From Pseudomonas asturiensis (GTDB lineage Bacteria > Pseudomonadota > Gammaproteobacteria > Pseudomonadales > Pseudomonadaceae), in the NCBI RefSeq assembly GCF_900143095.1, contig NZ_FRDA01000024.1, positions 17,671-81,670 of the forward strand: a DNA stretch of 64,000 bases. Reading direction: 5' to 3'. The notes below the pieces were generated by a model. That model was not told the origin of the DNA and searched no databases. It saw nothing but the letters and a program-made list of their open reading frames with translations. Shown in pieces: positions 26,402 through 33,653 of the stretch (position 1 is the first letter of the stretch; every line of letters starts with the position of its first letter). The translations under genes and the position numbers were made by a program.

Positions 26402-27583
26402 TCAACGGCTCAGCAACCCTCGATCTGAAAGATTACGCAGTAGCGCGCCAATGCCGAATGTCCAGGGCGTGGCGGCGTCACTGAACGTGACCTGATTGTG
26501 CAGGCTGCCCAGTGAGCGGCTGCTGATGGTCACCTGGTCACCCTGCTTGTGGGTGAACCCGGCACCGGGATGATCGCGGTCTTCGGTCGGCGCGAACAGC
26601 GTGCCGAGAAACAGCACCAGACCATCGGGATACTGGTGATGGGCGTTGAGTGTTTGCGCCACCAGATCCAGCGGGTCGCGGCTTATCTGGTCCATGGAGC
26701 TGGCACCTTGCAGCTGATAGCCGTCGTTGCCGGTGACGTGGAGATCAATGACACAGGTGCGCACGGCCTCCAGGCTGAAATGTTCGTCGAACAGGCGAAT
26801 GAAGGGTCCGATGGCGCAGGACGCGTTGTTGTCCTTGGCCTTGCCCAGCAGCAGCGCGCTACGGCCTTCGAAGTCGCGCAGATTGACGTCGTTGCCCAGC
26901 GCCGCGCCCTGGACCTGGCCGCGACTGTTGACCGCCAGTACCACTTCAGGCTCAGGGTTGTTCCATTGCGACCCTGGGTGAATGCCGATCTGGCTGGCGC
27001 TGCCGACCGCTGACAGCACCGGGGCCTTGGTGAAAATCTCGGCGTCCGGGCCGATGCCGACCTCCAGGTACTGCGACCACATACCTTTCTCGGTCAGCAC
27101 CGCTTTCAGTCGTGCCGCCTGTTCAGAGCCAGGCTTGACGGCGCGCAGGTTGTCGCCGATCACTGCGCGCACCATCGTGCGCACACCTTCTGCAGCCGCG
27201 GCATCGCCACCGGCTTTTTCTTCGATGACCCGCTCGATCATGCTGGCGGCAAAGGTCACGCCCGCTGCCTTGATGACCTGCAGGTCCAGTGGGGCCAACA
27301 GATAGGGCCGGGTCTGATCGGCATGCGGACCGGTATTGGCCAACAACGCCTCAAGGCTGACCACGAAGCTGCCCGCTACCTGCCGCACGGCTTCCAGTGG
27401 TGAATCCTGCTCCAATAACTCGCTCACCGTTGCAAAATGTGCCGACAGATCGAACACCCCATCAGCGCGCAGCACGATGGGCGAGGGGCCCGCCAGTCTG
27501 CCGGGAATCCAGGCGCGCCCGATCAGCGTGGCGGGCAGGCCGTCCGTGGGCAGGGTGTTTTCGGGCGTGAGGCTAATCGGCAT
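26402..27583 (-). CDS. FAH-superfamily protein, XylX-like 2-keto-3-deoxy-pentonate dehydratase candidate
   Basis: The product has 393 residues, long for the fumarylacetoacetate hydrolase superfamily and close to XylX-type 2-keto-3-deoxy-xylonate dehydratases. The C-terminal FAH-like core includes GPDAEIFTKAPVL, EPEVVLAVNSRGQ and GFTHKQGDQVTISSRSLGSL. The open frame begins at 27658; the ATG at 27583 has AGGAAG eight bases before it and gives MPISLTPENTL. It lies upstream of the IlvD/Edd dehydratase in one transcription unit. It would make a 2,5-dioxo acid from the dehydratase product. This role is inferred from context and length. Confidence 0.75.
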   Translation of the reverse strand: MPISLTPENTLPTDGLPATLIGRAWIPGRLAGPSPIVLRADGVFDLSAHFATVSELLEQDSPLEAVRQVAGSFVVSLEALLANTGPHADQTRPYLLAPLDLQVIKAAGVTFAASMIERVIEEKAGGDAAAAEGVRTMVRAVIGDNLRAVKPGSEQAARLKAVLTEKGMWSQYLEVGIGPDAEIFTKAPVLSAVGSASQIGIHPGSQWNNPEPEVVLAVNSRGQVQGAALGNDVNLRDFEGRSALLLGKAKDNNASCAIGPFIRLFDEHFSLEAVRTCVIDLHVTGNDGYQLQGASSMDQISRDPLDLVAQTLNAHHQYPDGLVLFLGTLFAPTEDRDHPGAGFTHKQGDQVTISSRSLGSLHNQVTFSDAATPWTFGIGALLRNLSDRGLLSR

Positions 27584-27664
27584 GGCGAGCGCTTCCTGAT
27601 CCATTAAAACCTGCACGCTAGGGGGCGCTGTGGATAAACTCCAATGGCAAATGTTCACTTATCG

Positions 27665-27679
27665 ATAACCTGGCGTTAT
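27665..27679. promoter_or_regulatory. LysR-type regulator box in the lysR/FAH divergent region
   Basis: ATAAC-CTGGC-GTTAT has the T-N11-A form of LysR boxes. Its centre is about 65 bases from a predicted start of the minus-strand FAH gene (weak boxes TTGGAG and TAGCGT on that strand) and 20-30 bases before the lysR start, which fits activation of one and autorepression of the other. The overlapping palindrome TTATCGATAA (27659-27668) may be part of the site. Confidence 0.65.
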
Positions 27680-27698
27680 TGCCGGGCAGGGGGAAATC

Positions 27699-28649
27699 AT
27701 GTCGGACCTGTCATTCTCCAGCTTCTGTAGCTGGCTCAAGTTCCGGCACCTGACCCTGATCGATACGCTGGGGCGCACGCAAAACATGCACTTGGCCGCA
27801 CAGCAGATGAACCTCAGCCAGCCAGCGCTCAGCAAGATGCTCAAGGAGATTGAAAGCCTGCTGGGTTTCGCGATTTTCGAGCGCCTGCCGCGCAGCATGG
27901 TGCCGACTTCGCTGGGTCTGCAGGTGGTGCGTTACGCGCAACTGGCGCTGAATGACGCACGGACCTTTGTCGAACAGATCAATAACCTGAGCGCCGGTGG
28001 TCATGGGCATCTCAAGGTCGGCGGCATCTTTGCCGCCACCGCCGTGGTGCTGCCCGAGGCCATCGTGCAGATCAAGCAACGCTGGCCGCTGCTGGCCATC
28101 GAAGTGGTGGAACAGACCAGCGATCATCTGATGGAAATGCTGGAAGAGCGCACGCTGGACCTGGCCATCGGGCGTTTCACCGAGCAGGGCCAGCAGCAGC
28201 GTTACGATTTTCAGGCGCTGGCGCCCGAGCCATTCAGCATTGTGGTCAACAGCCGCCATCCGCTGTGCGACGCAGGCCCGATGACCTTGCGGCAACTGGT
28301 GGACTGGCCGTGGATGCTTTATCCCAAGGGCACGCCGATCCGTGGCCGCATGGAAGAGGCCTTCGCCAGCGCAGGTGTCGATGTGCCACGCAACACCATC
28401 GACACCATTTCCATGCAGACCTTTTTGAAGGTCCTGCAAAGCGGTCCGATGATCGGCATGCTGCCCGACGCCATGGTCGCTCCGCATCTGGAAAGCGGCC
28501 TGCTCAAGACCCTGGAGACGCAGATGCATCTGGTTCCGCAGTTCTACGGCATCCTGACCCGCAAGGGCGAGCAACTGGCGGCACCTGCGCAGGAGTTCGC
28601 CAGTATTCTGCTGGAGAACGCCCGTCTGGCTCAGGAAAAGCAGGTCTGA
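27699..28649 (+). CDS. LysR-family transcriptional regulator
   Basis: The 316-residue protein has an N-terminal winged helix-turn-helix (FRHLTLIDTLGRTQNMHLAAQQMNLSQPALSKMLKEIE in part) and a periplasmic-binding-like effector domain from about residue 95 (GHLKVGGIFAATAVVLPEAI). It resembles the GbpR group that responds to sugars. It starts at ATG 27699 after GGGGGAAATC. It is divergent from the FAH-dehydratase pair and upstream of the carrier operon, and both have the same box, so it is very likely the cluster regulator. Confidence 0.88.
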   Translation: MSDLSFSSFCSWLKFRHLTLIDTLGRTQNMHLAAQQMNLSQPALSKMLKEIESLLGFAIFERLPRSMVPTSLGLQVVRYAQLALNDARTFVEQINNLSAGGHGHLKVGGIFAATAVVLPEAIVQIKQRWPLLAIEVVEQTSDHLMEMLEERTLDLAIGRFTEQGQQQRYDFQALAPEPFSIVVNSRHPLCDAGPMTLRQLVDWPWMLYPKGTPIRGRMEEAFASAGVDVPRNTIDTISMQTFLKVLQSGPMIGMLPDAMVAPHLESGLLKTLETQMHLVPQFYGILTRKGEQLAAPAQEFASILLENARLAQEKQV

Positions 28650-28665
28650 CCCGCCAAGTCAGGCA

Positions 28666-28680
28666 ATAACCATTCGTTAT
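28666..28680 (+). promoter_or_regulatory. LysR-type regulator box upstream of the MFS-SDR-FAH operon
   Basis: ATAAC-CATTC-GTTAT has the same half-sites and spacing as the box at 27665. A promoter-like pair TTGGGA (28701-28706) and TAGATT (28725-28730), 18 bases apart, lies downstream, which puts the box centre near -64, the usual LysR recognition position. Confidence 0.65.
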
Positions 28681-28837
28681 CGTTTAATCCAAAAATGCCA
28701 TTGGGATTGAATCGATCCCTGTCCTAGATTACTGACCAGTCCCTGCATCGGGCGGTCGGCCGTCTGCCGCTGTGTCCACCCGACAAGACCCACTCAATAA
28801 AAACAATGAGGCATGCCCGCATGCCAAGGGTATTCAC

Positions 28838-30214
28838 ATGCACGCAAGCTCCGACCATCAGGCCACCGACGCTGGCTTCGAGGACCGCACCTACCGCAAG
28901 GTCATCCTGAGAATCCTGCCGATCCTGCTGCTGTGTTACATGGCGGCGTACCTGGACCGCGTCAATATCGGCTTCGCCAAGCTGGACATGCTCAGCGACC
29001 TGCAATTCAGCAACACCGTCTACGCACTGGGTGCCAGCGTGTTCTTCTGGGGTTATTTCCTGTTCGAGGTGCCCAGCAACCTGCTGTTGCATCGGCTCGG
29101 CGCGCGCTTCTGGATCGCCCGGATCATGTTCACCTGGGCGCTGGTCTCCATCGCCGTTGCGTTCACGGTGCCGCTGGCGCGGTTCTTCCACATCGAGTCG
29201 AGCACGATGTTCTATGTGCTGCGTTTTCTGCTTGGTGTCTGCGAAGCGGGCTTCTTTCCCGGTGTCATCCTGTACCTCAACTACTGGTTTCCCACCCACC
29301 GGCAGAGCCGCGTCATGTCGGGCTTTCTGATGGCTTTGCCCGTCAGCCTGACGCTGGGCGGTATGTTGTCAGGCTGGCTGATGACCAGCATGAATGGCTT
29401 TCACGGCATGGCAGGCTGGCAATGGATGCTGATCATCGAAGGCATTCCGTCGATCATCATGGCGGTGGTGGTCATCGTCTATCTGTGCGACAGCATCGAC
29501 TCCGCCAGGTGGCTGTCGGCGGCCGAGAAAGCCATGCTCAAGGCCAACCTGGCAAACGACAACAAGGGCAAGGCATCGCGGCTCAATGAGGTCTTTTTCA
29601 ACCCGCGTGTGTGGCTGCTGGTGCTGATCCTGCTGACGTTCAATACGGGTTTTTATGGCCTGGCTTTCTGGATGCCCTCAATCATCAAGAGTGCCGGTAT
29701 CGCCAACACCTTTCATATTGGCCTGCTGACCGCGATTCCCTACAGCATCGCGACCGTGGCCATGTTGCTCAATGCGCGTCATTCCAACCGCACCGGCGAG
29801 CGGCGACTGCATGCGGCCGTGCCAGCGTTCATCGGCGGTGTCGGTCTGATTCTCAGCGCCTACTTTGCCCACAACCTGGTGTTATCGGTGCTGTTCCTGA
29901 GCGTGGCGGCGTCGGGGATTCTCAGCCTGATGCCGATCTTCTGGACGCTGCCGGGCACGCTGCTGTCCGGCGTCGCAGCGGCGGCAGGTATCGGCATGAT
30001 CAACGCCATTGGCAACCTCTCCGGTTTTACCGGTTCGATGATCACGGCGGTCGCGGAGACGCTGACCGGTGACATCAACAACGGCACCTACGTGCTGGCG
30101 CTCTGTTTGCTGGTCAGTGGCGGGCTGATCCTGATGATCCCGCGCAGCATGCTCGGCCGGGCGGACGCCGCTGCACCGGTTGCTCCGACCATTCTCGGCA
30201 TGGAGAAAGCATGA
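28838..30214 (+). CDS. MFS transporter, anion:cation symporter family (sugar-acid type)
   Basis: This 458-residue carrier with about 12 membrane segments has ACS-family features: RILPILLLCYMAAYLDRVNIGFAKL around TM1, GYFLFEVPSNLLLHRLGAR around TM2 and FLLGVCEAGFFPGVILYLNYWFP around TM4 (each quoted in part). Family members import hexonates, glucarate, galactonate or similar acids. The open frame starts at 28772; the ATG at 28838 follows AAGGG. The stop overlaps the SDR gene start by 4 bases, so they are one operon. The substrate is presumably the acid handled by the neighbouring dehydratase. Confidence 0.87.
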   Translation: MHASSDHQATDAGFEDRTYRKVILRILPILLLCYMAAYLDRVNIGFAKLDMLSDLQFSNTVYALGASVFFWGYFLFEVPSNLLLHRLGARFWIARIMFTWALVSIAVAFTVPLARFFHIESSTMFYVLRFLLGVCEAGFFPGVILYLNYWFPTHRQSRVMSGFLMALPVSLTLGGMLSGWLMTSMNGFHGMAGWQWMLIIEGIPSIIMAVVVIVYLCDSIDSARWLSAAEKAMLKANLANDNKGKASRLNEVFFNPRVWLLVLILLTFNTGFYGLAFWMPSIIKSAGIANTFHIGLLTAIPYSIATVAMLLNARHSNRTGERRLHAAVPAFIGGVGLILSAYFAHNLVLSVLFLSVAASGILSLMPIFWTLPGTLLSGVAAAAGIGMINAIGNLSGFTGSMITAVAETLTGDINNGTYVLALCLLVSGGLILMIPRSMLGRADAAAPVAPTILGMEKA

Positions 30215-30951
30215 TGATGAACGACAAGCGTGTTCTGATCACGGCGGCAGGTCAGGGCATTGGTCTGGCCAGTGCCAGGGCGTTCGCAGCCGCAGGTGCG
30301 CGGGTCATTGCAACTGACATTGATCTGCGCACGTTGCACGGTATCGAGGGCGTGGAAGCCATCGGCCTGGACGTGACCTGCGCGCAGGACATCGAGCTGG
30401 CCTGTGAGCGCATCGGCGCAGTAGACGTGTTGTTCAACTGCGCGGGCTACGTGCACTCCGGCACGATTCTTTCGTGCGACGAGGCCGCCTGGCAGCGTTC
30501 CATCGAACTCAACGTCACGGCCATGTACCGGATGATTCAAGCGTTTCTGCCCGGCATGCTTGCTCGGGGTGGGGGCTCGATCATCAACATGGCGTCGGTG
30601 GCGTCAAGCGTCAAAGGGGTGCCCAACCGCTTTGCCTACAGCGCCACCAAAGCAGCCGTGATCGGGCTGACCAAGTCGATAGCCACAGATTTCATTGGGC
30701 AAGGCATTCGCTGCAATGCTATTTGTCCGGGGACGGTTGACTCGCCCTCGCTGCGCCAGCGCATCGCGGCGCAGGCCGAGCAACAGGGTGTGTCCGAGGC
30801 CCAGGTTTATCAACAATTCGTCGACCGCCAGCCCATGGGGCGCATCGGCAGCGTCGAGGAAATCGCGCAGTTGGTCCTTTACCTGGGCTCTGACGCGTCT
30901 TCGTACACGTCGGGCGCAGTGCACGTCATCGATGGCGGCATGAGCGTCTGA
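30211..30951 (+). CDS. Short-chain dehydrogenase, 2-keto-3-deoxy sugar-acid dehydrogenase candidate
   Basis: The 246-residue SDR has the NAD-binding motif TAAGQGIGLA (residues about 11-20), catalytic Ser-Tyr-Lys seen in INMASVASS and AYSATKAAV, and the C-terminal SSYTSGAVHVIDGG. It resembles 2-keto-3-deoxy-L-fuconate or rhamnonate dehydrogenases. Three Met codons start the frame (30211, 30214, 30217); GGAG fits the first two. In the proposed pathway it oxidises the 2-keto-3-deoxy acid to a 2,4-diketo acid for the next enzyme. Confidence 0.82.
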   Translation: MMMNDKRVLITAAGQGIGLASARAFAAAGARVIATDIDLRTLHGIEGVEAIGLDVTCAQDIELACERIGAVDVLFNCAGYVHSGTILSCDEAAWQRSIELNVTAMYRMIQAFLPGMLARGGGSIINMASVASSVKGVPNRFAYSATKAAVIGLTKSIATDFIGQGIRCNAICPGTVDSPSLRQRIAAQAEQQGVSEAQVYQQFVDRQPMGRIGSVEEIAQLVLYLGSDASSYTSGAVHVIDGGMSV

Positions 30952-30989
30952 CCCCGGTTTGCATGTTCGACAGACAACAGGAGAACCCG

Positions 30990-31838
30990 ATGAAACTGCT
31001 ACGTTACGGAGACAAAGGTTCGGAGAAGCCCGGCCTGCTGGACGCTGATAATCAGATTCGAGACCTGTCTGCCCACGTAAAGGATATTGCCGGCGAGGTG
31101 CTGACCCCGGCCGGTCTTGCCTCTCTGGCCGCACTTGACCCCAGAAGCCTGCCGCTTGTGCCAGGACAGCCGCGCATTGGCGCGTGCGTCGGGCAGGTGG
31201 GCAAGTTCGTATGCATCGGCCTGAACTACGCCGACCATGCCGCCGAATCCAATATGGAAGTGCCCAAGGAACCGGTCATTTTCAATAAGTGGACCAGCGC
31301 CATCTGCGGCCCGAACGATAACGTCGAAATTCCGCGAGGATCGGTCAAGACCGACTGGGAAGTAGAACTGGGCGTAGTGATCGGGAAGGGTGGACGCTAC
31401 ATCGACGAAGCCAATGCCATGGAGCATGTGGCGGGGTACTGCGTGATCAACGACGTGTCGGAACGTGAATGGCAACTGGAGCGTGGCGGCACCTGGGACA
31501 AGGGTAAGGGCTTCGATACATTTGGCCCGCTCGGCCCCTGGCTCGTGACCCGCGACGAGATTGCCGACCCGCACGCGCTGGACCTGTGGCTGGAGGTCGA
31601 TGGCCATCGTTATCAGAATGGAAACACCCGTACGCTGGTGTTCACCGTGCCGCAATTGATCGCCTATCTGAGCCGTTGCATGAGCCTGCAACCGGGCGAC
31701 GTCATTTCGACCGGCACACCGCCGGGCGTAGGGCTGGGGGTGAAGCCCGAACCGGTGTTCCTCAGGGCAGGCCAGCGCATGCGTCTGGGGATTGCCGGGC
31801 TGGGTGAGCAGAATCAGCTGACCGTACAGGCCGACTGA
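30990..31838 (+). CDS. FAH-family 2,4-diketo-3-deoxy sugar-acid hydrolase candidate
   Basis: The product has 282 residues with the FAH core: FVCIGLNYADHAAESNMEVPKEPVIF in part, metal-binding acidic residues in DWEVELGVVIGKGGRYI, and STGTPPGVGLG near the C-terminus. It resembles ureidoglycolate lyase-like and 2,4-didehydro-3-deoxy-rhamnonate hydrolases that release pyruvate. The open frame starts at 30963; the ATG at 30990 follows CAGGAG. It ends the MFS-SDR operon and is followed by an imperfect hairpin and a REP pair. Confidence 0.82.
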   Translation: MKLLRYGDKGSEKPGLLDADNQIRDLSAHVKDIAGEVLTPAGLASLAALDPRSLPLVPGQPRIGACVGQVGKFVCIGLNYADHAAESNMEVPKEPVIFNKWTSAICGPNDNVEIPRGSVKTDWEVELGVVIGKGGRYIDEANAMEHVAGYCVINDVSEREWQLERGGTWDKGKGFDTFGPLGPWLVTRDEIADPHALDLWLEVDGHRYQNGNTRTLVFTVPQLIAYLSRCMSLQPGDVISTGTPPGVGLGVKPEPVFLRAGQRMRLGIAGLGEQNQLTVQAD

Positions 31839-31865
31839 TCCAGTTTTGTGGTGATGACGTTGCAG

Positions 31866-31894
31866 ATACCGCTATGTCTCCGACACAGCGGTAT
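31866..31894. terminator. Hairpin after the FAH hydrolase gene
   Basis: Stem ATACCGCT-A-TGTC / GACA-C-AGCGGTAT has one A-C mismatch and loop TCC. The T tract is weak. It may act as a terminator for the plus-strand operon. Confidence 0.5.
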
Positions 31895-31915
31895 TGCACA
31901 GTAAATACCTGATCG

Positions 31916-32003
31916 TGCGAGGTGGCTTGCCGGCGATGGCGTCCGTTCGGTTGACGGGAATGTCGCCTGGGAAAGCGAATCGCCGGCAAGCCGCCTCCCA
32001 CAA
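31916..32003. repeat. REP pair (BIME) between convergent genes
   Basis: GAGGTGGCTTGCCGGCGAT at 31919-31937 and its inverted partner ATCGCCGGCAAGCCGCCTCC at 31979-31998 form the typical Pseudomonas REP doublet. The inner bases between them carry no gene. Confidence 0.85.
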
Positions 32004-32072
32004 AACCGCATTTTTTCAGTGAGTTACATTCTGCCTGATGGTAGGCAGCGCGGTGTCAGAGGTTGATGACTG

Positions 32073-32891
32073 TCAATCAGCCAGAAACGCCAGCAGGTCC
32101 TCATTGAGTTGCTGCCCGTGTGTCACGGCAAAGCCATGGGGTGCGCCGGTGTACACCTTCAGTTCGGCGCCTTCGATCATCTCGGCAGCCAGCTTGCCGG
32201 TCGCTTCGAAGGGGACGATCTGATCCCCATCGCCGTGGATGACCAGCGTCGGTACGTTGATCTTGGCCATGTCCGGACGGAAGTCGGTTTCGGAAAACGC
32301 CGTCACGCAGTCCACGGTGCCCTTGAGCGAAGCCAGCAGTGCGATGTTCAGCGTCTGGGTCAGTACGCCCTCGGAAACCGTCTGCCCCTGGTTGATGCCA
32401 TAGAAGGGGGTCGCGAAGTCGGCGATGAATTGCGCGCGGTCTTTCAGAAGCCCCGCCTTGATGCCATCGAACACGGACTTGTCCACGCCCTGCGGGTGGT
32501 CATCGGTCTTCATGAAAAACGGTGTTACTGCGCCCAGCAGCGCCAGTTTTGCAACACGCTCTGTGCCGTGGCGGCCGATGTAGCGGGTCACGTCGCCGCC
32601 GCCCATGGAAAAGCCCACCAGCGTGACGTCGCGCAGGTCCAGGTGTTTGATCAACGCGTCGATGTCATCGGCGAAGGTGTCGTAATCGTAGCCAGTCCAC
32701 GGTTGGTCGGAACGGCCGAAACCGCGACGGTCGAAGGCGATGGTGCGGTAGCCGCGGCTGCTCAGGTACTCCATCTGGTATTCCCACATGTCGGCGTCCA
32801 GCGGCCAGCCATGGCTGAAAAGAACCGGCTTGCCTGATCCCCAGTCCTTGAAATAAATCTCGGTACCATCGTTCGTCGTAAAAGTGCTCAT
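32073..32891 (-). CDS. Alpha/beta hydrolase, arylesterase/perhydrolase family
   Basis: This 272-residue cytoplasmic protein is very close to the P. fluorescens arylesterase that also shows haloperoxidase (perhydrolase) activity. The catalytic triad is visible: Ser95 in GFSMGG, an Asp in HGDGDQIVP, and a His in PHGFAVTH. The oxyanion block LFSHGWPLDADMW is present. It is monocistronic, with no signal peptide, so it acts inside the cell. Its natural substrate is not known. Confidence 0.9.
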   Translation of the reverse strand: MSTFTTNDGTEIYFKDWGSGKPVLFSHGWPLDADMWEYQMEYLSSRGYRTIAFDRRGFGRSDQPWTGYDYDTFADDIDALIKHLDLRDVTLVGFSMGGGDVTRYIGRHGTERVAKLALLGAVTPFFMKTDDHPQGVDKSVFDGIKAGLLKDRAQFIADFATPFYGINQGQTVSEGVLTQTLNIALLASLKGTVDCVTAFSETDFRPDMAKINVPTLVIHGDGDQIVPFEATGKLAAEMIEGAELKVYTGAPHGFAVTHGQQLNEDLLAFLAD

Positions 32892-33093
32892 GCAGTTTCC
32901 TCTCGAGTCGAGTTGATCGGACAGGCGCAGCCTTGCTGGCGCACCGCAGCATTATTGACCCAAGCCGTGCGCAGTAATTGCGCGGATGTGCCCAACTGAC
33001 GGCCTGTTGAACTCGGCACACCGAGACAATTTCCGGCCACCGACTCGCCGCATAATCGTGCCAAAGCCCAGCCTGCCCGAGAGATCCTAGACC

Positions 33094-33528
33094 ATGCTGC
33101 CGAACGCATCGCACCTTCAGTCCGACGTCTCGCCGAAACACGCCCAGGCCTTGCTGGCCTGGGGACTGCTGTTCATGCGCGTCAGTGTGTCAGTGCTGTT
33201 ACTGCATGTTCACGGGCTGCCGAAATTGCTGCACTGGAGCGTGGAAGTGCAGCGCATCGAGGACCCTTTCAATCTGGGCGGCACGCTGACGCTGGGGCTG
33301 GCGGTGTTTGCCGAAGTGATCTGCCCTGTGCTGCTGATACTCGGCGTCTGGGCGCGACTGGCGTGCCTGCCGATCCTCGTCGTGCTGGCAGTCGCGGTAC
33401 TCGTTGTGCATCCGGAATGGTCAATGGAGCAGGGTCAGTTCGCCTGGCTGTTGATCATCCTGTTTGCCGGGCTGGCGCTTACCGGTCCTGGCCCGCTCGT
33501 ACTGGGCCGGGCCTTGCGGCACCACTAA
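33094..33528 (+). CDS. DoxX-family membrane protein
   Basis: The 144-residue protein has four hydrophobic segments, the DoxX/SURF4-like layout. The family's HGLPKLLHW region follows TM1, and acidic and glycine residues between TM1 and TM2 are conserved. It is divergent from the arylesterase gene, with which it shares a 200-base spacer. Its function is unknown. Confidence 0.75.
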   Translation: MLPNASHLQSDVSPKHAQALLAWGLLFMRVSVSVLLLHVHGLPKLLHWSVEVQRIEDPFNLGGTLTLGLAVFAEVICPVLLILGVWARLACLPILVVLAVAVLVVHPEWSMEQGQFAWLLIILFAGLALTGPGPLVLGRALRHH

Positions 33529-33653
33529 GAGGCATAAAGCCATCTGAAACATTGACTCATCTATTTACCCGGTCAAAACCGAACTTGCCACGCAAACGGG
33601 AATCAGTTCCTTGGGGCTGAAGCCTCTGCCTGTTCATTGAAGGGAGAAACTGC

